Made by a program: the position numbers and the translations under genes. A DNA stretch of 47,653 nucleotides from WAOL01 sp964399035 (GTDB taxonomy: Archaea; Thermoproteota; Thermoprotei_A; Sulfolobales; NBVN01). Of this stretch, positions 7,357 to 15,337 are shown piece after piece; position 1 is the first letter of the stretch; each line of letters begins with the position of its first letter. The DNA is taken from positions 1-47,653 of the forward strand of contig CAYNPH010000002.1 of the NCBI GenBank assembly GCA_964399035.1, in the 5' to 3' direction. A model generated the notes under the pieces. It had not been told where the DNA came from, ran no database searches, and was given only the letters and a program-made list of their open reading frames with translations.

Positions 7357-8202
7357 ATGAGTAACGAAGGGAAGCCAGAGACTAGGGTTTTAGAGAGAAG
7401 CGACACTCACGTGAAGCTACACCTCAAGAACGTCCCGCTACCCCTCGTAAACGCGGTTAGGAGGGCAGCCCTCGAGTACGTCCCCTCAATGGCGGTAGAC
7501 TTCATTTACTTCCGCACCAACACCTCAGTACTCCACGACGAAATCATAGCCCACAGAATAGGGTTAATCCCCCTAACATCCGAGGAAGCCATCAAGAGGT
7601 ACAAGCAACCCGAGGAATGCATGGAGCCGGAAGCCGAGAACGACCCCGAGTGCTACGCCATACTAATGCTCGAGGCCGAGGCAGGAGAGGACGAGGTTAA
7701 GACTGTTTACTCAGGCGAGCTAAGACCCATAACCGACCCCAACGTCAAGCCAGTCACGGAACGCGTCCCGATAGTCGTGCTCGGCCCCGGCCAGCGAATA
7801 GAGCTCGAAGCCTACGCACGCCTAGGCCGGGGCGTGGAGCACATAAAGTGGTCCCCAGCAACCGTAGCCGTCTCAACGTACGTTGCCGACATAAGGGTGA
7901 GTGAGGAGAACTGCACCCTCTGCGGAGCCTGCGTCAGGTACTGCCCGACAGGCGCCCTAAGGATCGAGGGAGGGAAGCTGGTGGCCGACAACGACAAATG
8001 CACGTTCTGCCGCCAATGCGTTAAGGTATGCGACCACGACGCAATAACGCTTAAGGCTAAGCCGAACGAGTACAGGCTCTACATCGAGTCATCAGGCGCG
8101 CTTAAACCCGAAACCATAGTTGTTGAGGCCGTGAAGGAAATAATCCGCAAGCTGGACACACTTTTAAGCAAGATTGAAGGAATTGAGGAGGCAGGAGGGT
8201 GA
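7357..8202 (+). CDS. rpo3: DNA-directed RNA polymerase subunit Rpo3 (D) with two 4Fe-4S motifs
   Basis: A 281-residue homologue of Rpb3/alpha that nucleates polymerase assembly with Rpo10, Rpo11 and Rpo12. The dimerisation segment LPLVNAVRRAALEYVPSMAVD (residues 28-48) is canonical. An inserted ferredoxin-like domain at about residues 181-233 has two complete C-x2-C-x2-C-x3-C sets: Cys186/189/192/196 and Cys215/218/221/225. Iron-sulfur clusters in this domain are known in archaeal D subunits, and the number of intact motifs varies by lineage. Here both look able to bind a 4Fe-4S cluster. The stop overlaps an upstream GTG of the eL18 frame. Confidence 0.95.
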   Translation: MSNEGKPETRVLERSDTHVKLHLKNVPLPLVNAVRRAALEYVPSMAVDFIYFRTNTSVLHDEIIAHRIGLIPLTSEEAIKRYKQPEECMEPEAENDPECYAILMLEAEAGEDEVKTVYSGELRPITDPNVKPVTERVPIVVLGPGQRIELEAYARLGRGVEHIKWSPATVAVSTYVADIRVSEENCTLCGACVRYCPTGALRIEGGKLVADNDKCTFCRQCVKVCDHDAITLKAKPNEYRLYIESSGALKPETIVVEAVKEIIRKLDTLLSKIEGIEEAGG

Positions 8203-8207
8203 GTCGC

Positions 8208-8573
8208 ATGGCCAGGAGAACAGGCCCGACGAACATAGTGCTAAGGAAACTCATAAGGAAACTCAAGAAGGCCGCAAACGAGAATAACGCACCCATATGG
8301 GACTACGTCGCGGAACTACTCTCAAGACCCGCCAGGAGGAGGGTAGTGGTCAACGTATCCCGCATAGAGCGCCACGCCAAGGAAGGCGAAACCATAGTGG
8401 TTCCGGGCAAGGTCCTCGGCGCAGGAACCCTAACGAAGAAAGTGACGGTCGCGGCCTACGCATTCAGCGAGTCAGCCCTCCTCAAGATAAAGGCGGCCGG
8501 CGGTAAAGCGATAACGATAGAAGACTTAATTCGTGAGAACCCGAAAGGAAGTGGCGTTAGGGTGATGGCGTAA
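8208..8573 (+). CDS. rpl18e: ribosomal protein eL18
   Basis: A 121-residue large-subunit protein. The start chosen is the ATG at 8208 (MARRTGPTNIVLRKLIRKL), which has GGAGGGTGA at 8194-8202 five bases upstream. An in-frame GTG at 8199 lies inside that SD and is unlikely to be used. RRVVVNVSRIERHAKEGETI and VPGKVLGAGTLTKKVTVAA are typical of the family. It overlaps the next gene (TAATG). Confidence 0.95.
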   Translation: MARRTGPTNIVLRKLIRKLKKAANENNAPIWDYVAELLSRPARRRVVVNVSRIERHAKEGETIVVPGKVLGAGTLTKKVTVAAYAFSESALLKIKAAGGKAITIEDLIRENPKGSGVRVMA

Positions 8574-9031
8574 TGAGTGAGGGGAAACCCAGGCTGAAGA
8601 GAACAATAATAATAGACGCGGAAGGCGCGATCCTAGGGAGGTTAGCGACCCACGTAGCTAAGGCCCTGCAGGAAGGATTCAAGGTATACGTAGTCAACGT
8701 CGAGAAGTCAGTCCTCTCAGGGAAGAAGAACATGGTCATCGAAGGGTACAGGGTCTGGCTAAGGATAAAGACCCTACGCAACCCGCAGAAACGCTCGCCG
8801 AAGAGGCCGAGAAGCCCAGAATCCCTATTCAAACGCGCAGTCAAGGGAATGCTACCCAAGAACTTCCTGAAGGGCAGGGAAGCCCTAACAAACCTAAAGG
8901 TCTATGTCGGCGTCCCGAAGGAGTTAAGAGGGAAGGAATTCATTAAGGTACCGGACGCAGACGCCTCCCGCCTCGGGAGGGAATACATAACCCTAGCGGA
9001 AGTCGCGAGGGCCATGGGGTGGAAGGGATGA
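8573..9031 (+). CDS. rpl13: ribosomal protein uL13
   Basis: A 152-residue early-assembly 50S protein. Recognisable segments are the N-terminal IIIDAEGAILGRLATHVAK, VVNVEKSVLSGKKN and SPESLFKRAVKGMLPKN. Its ATG shares a base with the eL18 stop codon and its own stop overlaps the uS9 start, so the cluster is translationally coupled. Confidence 0.95.
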   Translation: MSEGKPRLKRTIIIDAEGAILGRLATHVAKALQEGFKVYVVNVEKSVLSGKKNMVIEGYRVWLRIKTLRNPQKRSPKRPRSPESLFKRAVKGMLPKNFLKGREALTNLKVYVGVPKELRGKEFIKVPDADASRLGREYITLAEVARAMGWKG

Positions 9032-9450
9032 GCGTGAAGCAGGAAACCGGGAAAATAGTTATCGCGACGGGGAAGAGGAAGACAGCCATAGCCAGAGCAA
9101 TAATTAAGCCAGGTAAGGGAAGGGTATGGATAAACGGCATACCCCTGGAAATATGGCCCGTTGAGATGGCCAGGCTGAAGATGATGGAACCCCTCCTACT
9201 CGCGGGCAGGCAGATATGGGATCAGGTAGACATCAAGGTAAGCGTTGAGGGAGGGGGCTTCATGGCTCAGGCCGAGGCCGTGAGGACAGCCATAGCTAGG
9301 GGTCTAGTGGAGTTCACGGGAAGCGAGGAGCTGAAGAGGATATACAAGGAGTACAGCCGCCCAATGCTCGCGGGCGACCCCAGAAGGACGGAGCCGGAGA
9401 AGTGGATGAGGTACTCCGCCAGGAGGTGGAGGCAGAAGTCATACAGGTGA
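9028..9450 (+). CDS. rps9: ribosomal protein uS9
   Basis: A 140-residue head protein whose C-terminal tail reaches the P-site tRNA. IATGKRKTAIARAIIKPGKG and the terminal YSARRWRQKSYR are diagnostic. I chose the ATG at 9028, which overlaps the uL13 stop by four bases. An in-frame GTG at 9019 would add three residues inside the uL13 gene. Confidence 0.95.
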   Translation: MSVKQETGKIVIATGKRKTAIARAIIKPGKGRVWINGIPLEIWPVEMARLKMMEPLLLAGRQIWDQVDIKVSVEGGGFMAQAEAVRTAIARGLVEFTGSEELKRIYKEYSRPMLAGDPRRTEPEKWMRYSARRWRQKSYR

Positions 9451-9457
9451 TGCGTGC

Positions 9458-9661
9458 ATGGTGCTAATACCCGTAAGGTGCCCGACCTGCGGCGCCGTAA
9501 TAGGGGACAAGTGGGAGCAGTTCGCCGAGAGAGTGAAGAGGGGAGAGGACCCGAAGAAAGTACTCGACTCCCTAGGGATAAGGAGGTACTGCTGCAGACG
9601 CGTCTTTATTTCACACGTCAACCTCATCGAGGAAATGGTAATGTACACGAGGAGGGTGTGA
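9458..9661 (+). CDS. rpo10: DNA-directed RNA polymerase subunit Rpo10 (N)
   Basis: A 67-residue Rpb10 homologue bridging the Rpo3 side and the large subunit. The N-terminal zinc site has the atypical CX2C...CC arrangement of the family: Cys8 and Cys11 in IPVRCPTCG, Cys45 and Cys46 in RRYCCRR. Many crenarchaeal operons place rpoK and enolase after this gene. Here uS2 follows after only four bases, so those genes must be elsewhere. Confidence 0.95.
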   Translation: MVLIPVRCPTCGAVIGDKWEQFAERVKRGEDPKKVLDSLGIRRYCCRRVFISHVNLIEEMVMYTRRV

Positions 9662-9665
9662 GGCC

Positions 9666-10301
9666 ATGAGCGAGTCAGGCGAGAGAGGCGGATCAATAGA
9701 GCTCCTAGTCCCCCTAAACATGTATTTAGAGTCAGGCGTCCACATAGGCACCCACATGTGCACAAAGCACATGAAGAAGTTCGTCTACAAGCAGAAGCCC
9801 GAAGGACCATACGTCCTAGACATAAGGAAAATCGACGAACGAATAAGGATCGCCGCGAAATTCATAGCTAGGTACCCGCAGGAAGCCGTCCTAGCGGTCT
9901 CCGCAAGGCAGTACGGCTACACACCCGTGAAGAAGTTCGCCGAGGTGACGGGCGGCAAGGCAGTGACTGGAAGGTTCATACCCGGAACCCTAACCAACCC
10001 CTGGCTCAAGCACTACGTCGAGCCAGACATACTCATAGCGACAGACCCCAGAGTAGACCAGCAAGCAATACTGGAGGCCTCGAAGATAGGGATACCCGTA
10101 ATAGCGATAGCGAGCACCGACGCCAAGCTAAGCAGCGTCGACCTAGTCATACCCGGCAACAACAAGGGCAGAAAGTCCCTAGCCCTAATCTACTGGCTCC
10201 TAGCAAGGCAGGTCCTAAGGGAGCGCGGAGTCATACCGCCCGACGGCGACCTACCCGTAAGCGTAGACTCTTTTGAGACCAAGGTGACCATGAGGTGGTG
10301 A
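9666..10301 (+). CDS. rps2: ribosomal protein uS2
   Basis: A 211-residue archaeal S2. LNMYLESGVHIGTHMCTKHMKKFVY, the central SARQYGYTPVKKFAEVTGG and PGTLTNPWLKHYVEPDILIATDPR are typical. It binds late between head and body of the 30S subunit. The stop codon overlaps the start of the MEMO-family gene, so the operon continues into non-ribosomal genes. Confidence 0.95.
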   Translation: MSESGERGGSIELLVPLNMYLESGVHIGTHMCTKHMKKFVYKQKPEGPYVLDIRKIDERIRIAAKFIARYPQEAVLAVSARQYGYTPVKKFAEVTGGKAVTGRFIPGTLTNPWLKHYVEPDILIATDPRVDQQAILEASKIGIPVIAIASTDAKLSSVDLVIPGNNKGRKSLALIYWLLARQVLRERGVIPPDGDLPVSVDSFETKVTMRW

Positions 10302-11143
10302 CACGCCCCCCAGCAGTCGCGGGGCAGTTCTACGAGGCGGACCCAGCTAAACTCAGGTCAAGGATAGAGCAGTGCTTCACCCACCCCCTAGGCCCAGGCA
10401 AGCTACCCGAACCCAGCAAGACCAGGAAGCCCGAAAGCAAGGGCTTCATAGCCCCGCACGCGGGCTACGTATTCAGCGGGCCCATAGCCGCACACACTTA
10501 CCTCAAAATAGCTGAGGAAGGGAAGCCCGACACCTTCGTAATCCTAGGCCCCAACCACACAGGCGCGGGAGCGCCCGTCGCTGTCTACCCTGACGGCGAG
10601 TGGTTAACCCCACTAGGCAAGGCCGTGATCGACGCTGAACTAGCCGCCGAGATACTCAGGAGGTCGAAGGTCGCGGCCCCCGACAGGTTAGCCCACGAGT
10701 CCGAGCACTCTATAGAGGTTCAGTTACCCTTCCTGCAGTACCTGTTCGGGGAAGTGACGTTCGTCCCCATAGCGATGCTCTACCAAACACCTCAGATAGC
10801 TAAGGACCTAGCCAACGCGATAGTTGAGGCGGCGAAGGAACTGAGCAGGGACGTGGTGGTGATAGCGTCAACGGACATGAGCCACTACGAACCACACGAA
10901 TTAGCGGTGAGGAAGGACCGCATAGTGCTGGAGAGGATAGAGGCCCTAGACCCTGAAGGCCTGTACGACGCCGTCCTCACGAAGAACATATCGATGTGCG
11001 GTCCCGGCCCGACAATGGTCATGCTGTACTTCAGCAAGTACTTGGGTGCAACCAAGGGAGAGGTACTGAAGTACGCGACGTCAGGCGACGTGACGGGAGA
11101 GAAGGCCTGGGTAGTGGGGTACGCGGCGGCCAGGACCCTCTAA
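10298..11143 (+). CDS. MEMO1 family protein (AmmeMemoRadiSam system component B-like)
   Basis: A 281-residue class III extradiol dioxygenase-fold protein. The start RPPAVAGQFYEADPAKLRS and the segments IAPHAGYVFSGPIAAHTY, ILGPNHTGAG, HESEHSIEVQLPFLQYLF and ASTDMSHYEPHE are hallmarks of the MEMO family. His residues in APHAGY, HESEHS and DMSHYE match the dioxygenase metal-site positions. The biochemical role in archaea is not settled. The GTG at 10298 overlaps the uS2 stop by four bases; an adjacent GTG at 10295 is equally possible. In crenarchaea this gene commonly sits between rps2 and the mevalonate-pathway genes, as here. Confidence 0.9.
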   Translation: MTRPPAVAGQFYEADPAKLRSRIEQCFTHPLGPGKLPEPSKTRKPESKGFIAPHAGYVFSGPIAAHTYLKIAEEGKPDTFVILGPNHTGAGAPVAVYPDGEWLTPLGKAVIDAELAAEILRRSKVAAPDRLAHESEHSIEVQLPFLQYLFGEVTFVPIAMLYQTPQIAKDLANAIVEAAKELSRDVVVIASTDMSHYEPHELAVRKDRIVLERIEALDPEGLYDAVLTKNISMCGPGPTMVMLYFSKYLGATKGEVLKYATSGDVTGEKAWVVGYAAARTL

Positions 11144-11193
11144 CGCAGTACCCAAAATAAGCGCCCCGCCGAAGAAGTAGGTAGGTGCCGTGG

Positions 11194-11985
11194 TTGAGCG
11201 GAGAAGTAGTTAGGGTTAAATATGGGTTCACCGAGCACGTCCCACTAATACACGTGCCGATACCCGGCAGGCGAAACCCTGTCCTAGTGGTGCCCACGAC
11301 CAACAAGGTGGCGGTAGAGGCTAAAGTAGTCCCTGAAGGGAGAACCCTCAAGTTGCCCGCGAATATCCCTCAAGAGGTAGTTGAGATCACCACCAACTTC
11401 TACTCGAAGTTGCTTGAGGAAGTCGGCATAAGCGCGTCGGTGGAGGTCACCGCTTACGTCGGGAGCACGGCTTACGTGCCCTACGCGTACGTAGCGGTAA
11501 CGAACGCTATCATAGGGGCGTTAAGCGGCGGGATAGACGAGGAAATACTGTGGGCAGCCACCACCGTGGACTCGGCGCTCGGCGTTAGGGACGGTGTTAA
11601 GGCCCTAAGGTTCTCAGCCGTCAAGAACAGGCCGTACGTATGGCGCTCAGGCGAGGGAATAATTGAAGCCTCAAGGGAGCTCACGGTCGTGGTCAGCACT
11701 GTAGCGGTCAGAGACCTAAGCGTGCTTGACGAACCCGTCGAGGTCGACACCCTAACACACCTAGCGGGCATGGCGGTAGTGACGGCCTTCAGAGCCATGG
11801 AGGAGGGAGGCACGTTGCAGGGGCTGATCCCCGCGCTACGCTTAGCTAACGCGTTGTGGCATGCCCTCTACGGCGTGGAGCTGCCCGCTACGACGCGCGA
11901 GGAAATACATGCAGTGGTAGAGGGGCTTAGAGGCAATGCGATTGTTTTAAGGGTGAGGAGCCTTGAGCAACACAACGATAATTAA
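11194..11985 (+). CDS. GHMP-kinase-like protein, degenerate, in the mevalonate-kinase position
   Basis: A 263-residue protein between the MEMO gene and isopentenyl phosphate kinase, where crenarchaea usually carry mevalonate kinase. The outline fits a short GHMP kinase: an N-terminal beta segment, then VEVTAYVGSTAYVPYAYVAV-type sequence at the place of the ATP-binding loop, then a long helix. The family motif PxxxGLGSSA is absent, replaced by VGSTAYVPYA, and the protein is shorter than typical kinases of over 300 residues. It may be an inactive or repurposed homologue. I chose the TTG at 11194, with AGGTG six bases upstream; a GTG at 11185 is in frame. It overlaps the next gene by 23 bases. 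Confidence 0.6.
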   Translation: MSGEVVRVKYGFTEHVPLIHVPIPGRRNPVLVVPTTNKVAVEAKVVPEGRTLKLPANIPQEVVEITTNFYSKLLEEVGISASVEVTAYVGSTAYVPYAYVAVTNAIIGALSGGIDEEILWAATTVDSALGVRDGVKALRFSAVKNRPYVWRSGEGIIEASRELTVVVSTVAVRDLSVLDEPVEVDTLTHLAGMAVVTAFRAMEEGGTLQGLIPALRLANALWHALYGVELPATTREEIHAVVEGLRGNAIVLRVRSLEQHNDN

Positions 11986-12766
11986 GCTGGGAGGCTCCGT
12001 CATAACCGATAAGAGTAAGCCCTTCTCCATCAGAGTAGATGTCTTAACCAGCATAGCTGCGGACCTAAGCACATACTTAAGGGAGGCTAGTGGCGACGCC
12101 TACATGGCCTTAGTCCACGGTGGTGGCTCCTTCGGACACCCCCTAGTCAGGGAGTGCCTAGAGCGTGAGGGCGTGATAAGTAAGGAATGCTTCACGAGAG
12201 TAGCGCACTACATGACCGTGCTGAACGCCGAGATCGTGAGGACCTTAATGCTGAGCGGGGTGCCAGCAGTCTCCACACCCACTCGAGCCACGTGCGTCGC
12301 GTTAAGGAATGACCTGGCGGACTGTAACCTAAGCATGGTTAAGGAACTCGTCCACGCAGGCGTAATCCCCGTAATGTTCGGGGACGTCGCCCCCATGAAG
12401 GGCGGAGGCTTCAAGGTGATCTCGGGGGACGTCCTAGTATGGCTGCTCGCGAAGGAGTTGGGGGCGGACACCGTGATATTCTTGACGGACGTGGACGGGA
12501 TATTCACCACGGACCCCCGCCTAAACCCTGGCGCGGAACTCATACCTGAGGTTCAGGCACAGGAACTGGTGCGGGGCTTAGCAACGCTGTCAACCTCCAC
12601 TGGAGGGAAGGCGGACGTGACGGGAGCGATGAAGTTCAAGATCGAGGCTGGCTTAAGACTCGGTGTGAAGGGGGTTAAGGCCCTCATAATTAACGGGCTC
12701 AAACCTCACAACTTAATTAACGCCCTCCAAGGAAGGAAAGTGAGAGGTACTGTAGTATGGTTCTAG
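11963..12766 (+). CDS. ipk: isopentenyl phosphate kinase
   Basis: A 267-residue amino-acid-kinase-fold enzyme that phosphorylates isopentenyl phosphate to isopentenyl diphosphate in the archaeal mevalonate pathways. IIKLGGSVITDKSKPF is the N-terminal nucleotide-binding segment. LVHGGGSFGHPLV carries the His that distinguishes this family. FLTDVDGIFTTDPRL and STSTGGKADVTGAMKFKIEA are the C-terminal ATP-binding motifs. The TTG start lies within the end of the upstream gene, and the gene overlaps the IDI-2 gene by 10 bases, so supply and isomerisation of isopentenyl diphosphate are coupled. Confidence 0.93.
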   Translation: MSNTTIIKLGGSVITDKSKPFSIRVDVLTSIAADLSTYLREASGDAYMALVHGGGSFGHPLVRECLEREGVISKECFTRVAHYMTVLNAEIVRTLMLSGVPAVSTPTRATCVALRNDLADCNLSMVKELVHAGVIPVMFGDVAPMKGGGFKVISGDVLVWLLAKELGADTVIFLTDVDGIFTTDPRLNPGAELIPEVQAQELVRGLATLSTSTGGKADVTGAMKFKIEAGLRLGVKGVKALIINGLKPHNLINALQGRKVRGTVVWF

Positions 12767-13845
12767 ACGACAACGCGGAAAGGAAGCTGCAGCACATAGA
12801 CGTGGTCCTCAAGGAGGACGTGGAGGGCCCACTAACAACGCTACTCGAATGCGTCCACATACCACACCAAGCCCTCATCGACGCAGGTCCCGAGGACGTG
12901 GACACTAGGGTAAGGTTCCTAGGCAAGGAATTAGCGGCACCCCTAATAATTTCGGGGATGACCGGCGGCGCCCCAGGAACGGAGAAGATAAACGCGGCCC
13001 TAGCCTCAATCGCTGAGGAAGAAGGGCTCGCCCTAGGCGTCGGTAGCCAGAGGGCGGCACTAGAGAACCCGAACCTAGAATACACGTTCAAGGTGGTCAG
13101 GGACGTAGCCCCCACCGCCCCAATAATAGCTAACATAGGTGCGGCAGAGGTGGTCAGGTACCCGCCAGCAAAGGTTCTAAAGGCTGTTGAGATGATTGAC
13201 GCTGACGCCCTAGCAGTGCACCTGAACCTAGCGCAGGAAGCGGCGCAACCCGAAGGAACGCCTTCGATGAAGGGCATAGTTAGGAGTTTAGAGAAGCTCG
13301 TCCTCGAATCCCCCGTACCGGTGATCGTGAAGGAGGTTGGGAACGGCTTATCGAAGGAGGTAGCAAGCGTGCTGAGGTCCGTAGGGATAAAGCACTTCGA
13401 CGTGGAGGGGGCCGGAGGAACTAACTGGGTCAAGGTGGAGATGTACAGAGCGGTGAAGGCAGGGGATCACGTTAAGGAGGGGATAGCGAGGAATCTCCTA
13501 ACGTGGGGGATACCGACGGCGGCCTCAATAATTGAGGTGAGGAACGCGGCACCCGACGCCTACATCATAGGGTCTGGAGGGATAAGAACAGCGGTCGACG
13601 TCGTTAAAGCCATAGTTATAGGGGCTGACGCGGCAGGGATGGCCCTACCTTTCCTCAAAGCCTACGCCTCAGGCAGGCTGAGGGAGTTCGCGAAAGCATT
13701 AATCCATTCATTCAGGATGGCGGTGCTCATGACCGGCGCCCGCAACGTGGAGGGGCTGAAGCGCCTGAAACCAGTAATAACGCCGCCCCTAACCTACTGG
13801 GTGAGTGTGCGGGGCCTGAAACCGGGTCACTACCTTACTTATTAA
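12757..13845 (+). CDS. fni: type 2 isopentenyl-diphosphate delta-isomerase (FMN-dependent)
   Basis: A 362-residue TIM-barrel flavoenzyme interconverting isopentenyl and dimethylallyl diphosphate. Motifs in order: RKLQHIDVVL near the start, LIISGMTGGAPGTEKIN, GVGSQRAAL, HLNLAQEAAQPEG, VIVKEVGNGLS, VEGAGGTNWVKVE, IIGSGGIRTAVD and GADAAGMALPFLK. These are the FMN- and substrate-binding segments of IDI-2. The family is usual in archaea, which mostly lack the type 1 enzyme. It follows isopentenyl phosphate kinase with an overlap. Confidence 0.95.
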   Translation: MVLDDNAERKLQHIDVVLKEDVEGPLTTLLECVHIPHQALIDAGPEDVDTRVRFLGKELAAPLIISGMTGGAPGTEKINAALASIAEEEGLALGVGSQRAALENPNLEYTFKVVRDVAPTAPIIANIGAAEVVRYPPAKVLKAVEMIDADALAVHLNLAQEAAQPEGTPSMKGIVRSLEKLVLESPVPVIVKEVGNGLSKEVASVLRSVGIKHFDVEGAGGTNWVKVEMYRAVKAGDHVKEGIARNLLTWGIPTAASIIEVRNAAPDAYIIGSGGIRTAVDVVKAIVIGADAAGMALPFLKAYASGRLREFAKALIHSFRMAVLMTGARNVEGLKRLKPVITPPLTYWVSVRGLKPGHYLTY

Positions 13846-13879
13846 TTCAGTACCTCACCTAACTTTTGGTGTTGAATGC

Positions 13880-14899
13880 TTGACTGAAGAGTTAAGGGAG
13901 AGGTTTGGAGAGCTGTTGAAGTACGCTAAGCACGTTGCGGAACTCACTAACAGAACTATAGAGGAGATAGTTAGGGGTGAACCCCAGTACCTCTACGAAG
14001 CCGCAATGCATCTCATAAGGGCCGGGGGCAAGAGGTTAAGGCCCCTAGCCACGGTCCTGGCTGGCCGGATGTACGGGTTGCCGGAGGAATTAGGTGTTAA
14101 GGCGGGCGCATCAGTCGAGATACTCCATAACTTCACCCTAATACACGACGACATAATCGACAGGGACAACTTAAGGAGGGGGGTGCCCACGGTCCACGTT
14201 CTCTGGGGCACCGACGTAGCGATAATAGCGGGCGACCTCCTCTTCGCCAAGGCCTTCGAAGCCTTAGGCAAGCTCGCGGAACGCATCCCGCCAGATAGGG
14301 TTGTGGAGGCCATCAATAAGCTGAGCTGGGCATCAACAACAGTGGCGGAAGGTCAAGCCATGGAGTTCGACATGGTTAAGAGGGACAACGTAACCCTCGA
14401 CGAGTACATAACGATGGTCTACAAGAAGACCGGGGCCCTCTTCGAAGCAAGCCTACTGATAGGCGCGATACTCGCTGGCGCGCCAAGGGAGGAACTCGAG
14501 AAGCTGTCCCGCTACGCCCGCGGAATAGGGATAGCATTCCAAATACAGGACGACATCCTAGGCCTGACCTCCACGGAGGAGAAGCTGGGTAAGCCGGTCT
14601 ACAACGACATACGGGAAGGTAAGAAAACCATACTGGTGATATACGCGCTCAAGCACCTCAGCCCCGAAGAACGTGGTAGGCTACTGGGCACGCTGGGCAA
14701 GAAAGACGCCAGTAGGGAGGAGCTTGAGGAAGCAGCTAACCTAATAAAGAAGACAGGCGCGGTGGAGTACGCCCGGGAGGAAGCCAAGAAGTACTTTGAG
14801 GACGCGTTAAGCGCTCTACGCAGCACGAAACCCGTCGATGAGGAGGCACGCAAGCTGCTTGAGGACCTAGGGCAGTACGTAATCCTGCGAGGAAAGTGA
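13880..14899 (+). CDS. geranylgeranyl diphosphate synthase (polyprenyl synthetase)
   Basis: A 339-residue trans-prenyltransferase making the C20 (or C25) precursor of archaeal ether lipids. The first aspartate-rich motif is LIHDDIIDRDNLRRG and the second is QIQDDILGLTSTEEKLGK, with GGKRLRP upstream. There is no insertion in the first motif, so it is an archaeal short-chain (type I) enzyme; the residues just before that motif (LHNFTLIHDD) affect chain length, but I cannot fix C20 against C25. It starts at TTG and closes the isoprenoid block. Confidence 0.93.
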   Translation: MTEELRERFGELLKYAKHVAELTNRTIEEIVRGEPQYLYEAAMHLIRAGGKRLRPLATVLAGRMYGLPEELGVKAGASVEILHNFTLIHDDIIDRDNLRRGVPTVHVLWGTDVAIIAGDLLFAKAFEALGKLAERIPPDRVVEAINKLSWASTTVAEGQAMEFDMVKRDNVTLDEYITMVYKKTGALFEASLLIGAILAGAPREELEKLSRYARGIGIAFQIQDDILGLTSTEEKLGKPVYNDIREGKKTILVIYALKHLSPEERGRLLGTLGKKDASREELEEAANLIKKTGAVEYAREEAKKYFEDALSALRSTKPVDEEARKLLEDLGQYVILRGK

Positions 14900-14902
14900 G
14901 CA

Positions 14903-15337
14903 ATGGGACGCGCAACCGAACGCGTAAGAAAGGAACTCGAGAAACTCAGGAGATACTACGGCGTGACGAAGTGCTACGTAGAGCGTGAAGGGAGGAGAGA
15001 GGAGGTTCCTTGCAAGAGCATACCTGAACTCCTGCGGGAAGGCACAGCTAAGGAAACAGTGGTAGTGTGCAACGAACGCCTAAGTAAATGCGTTAAGGCA
15101 CCTAAAGGCACGAGCATCGAAGTAATAGAGGCTGAGGGAAGGGAAGTCTACCTAATAAAGGACGAGACCGAGGACGTAGGGCGCTGGAGTAAGTTAGGGT
15201 ACGTGATAACGGGGAAGGGCGAGGGAAGAACGATTAAAACCCCCAAAGCGGGCAAGATAATCTTTATAGAGGAGGTCCTCGGCGAGAAACCGGATCACTA
15301 CCGCATATACGTTGCTTTGGAGGGCGTTGAGGAATGA
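14903..15337 (+). CDS. uncharacterised protein between GGPP synthase and gltX
   Basis: A 144-residue protein I do not recognise. It has four cysteines (KCYVE, VPCKS, VVCNE, SKCVK, about residues 24-63) in its N-terminal half, which could bind a metal. A beta-rich second half includes GYVITGKGEGRTIKTPKAGKI and ends GEKPDHYRIYVALEGVEE. It starts four bases after the synthase gene and overlaps gltX by four bases, so it is surely in the same transcript. No membrane segment or signal peptide is seen. Confidence 0.75.
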   Translation: MGRATERVRKELEKLRRYYGVTKCYVEREGRREEVPCKSIPELLREGTAKETVVVCNERLSKCVKAPKGTSIEVIEAEGREVYLIKDETEDVGRWSKLGYVITGKGEGRTIKTPKAGKIIFIEEVLGEKPDHYRIYVALEGVEE

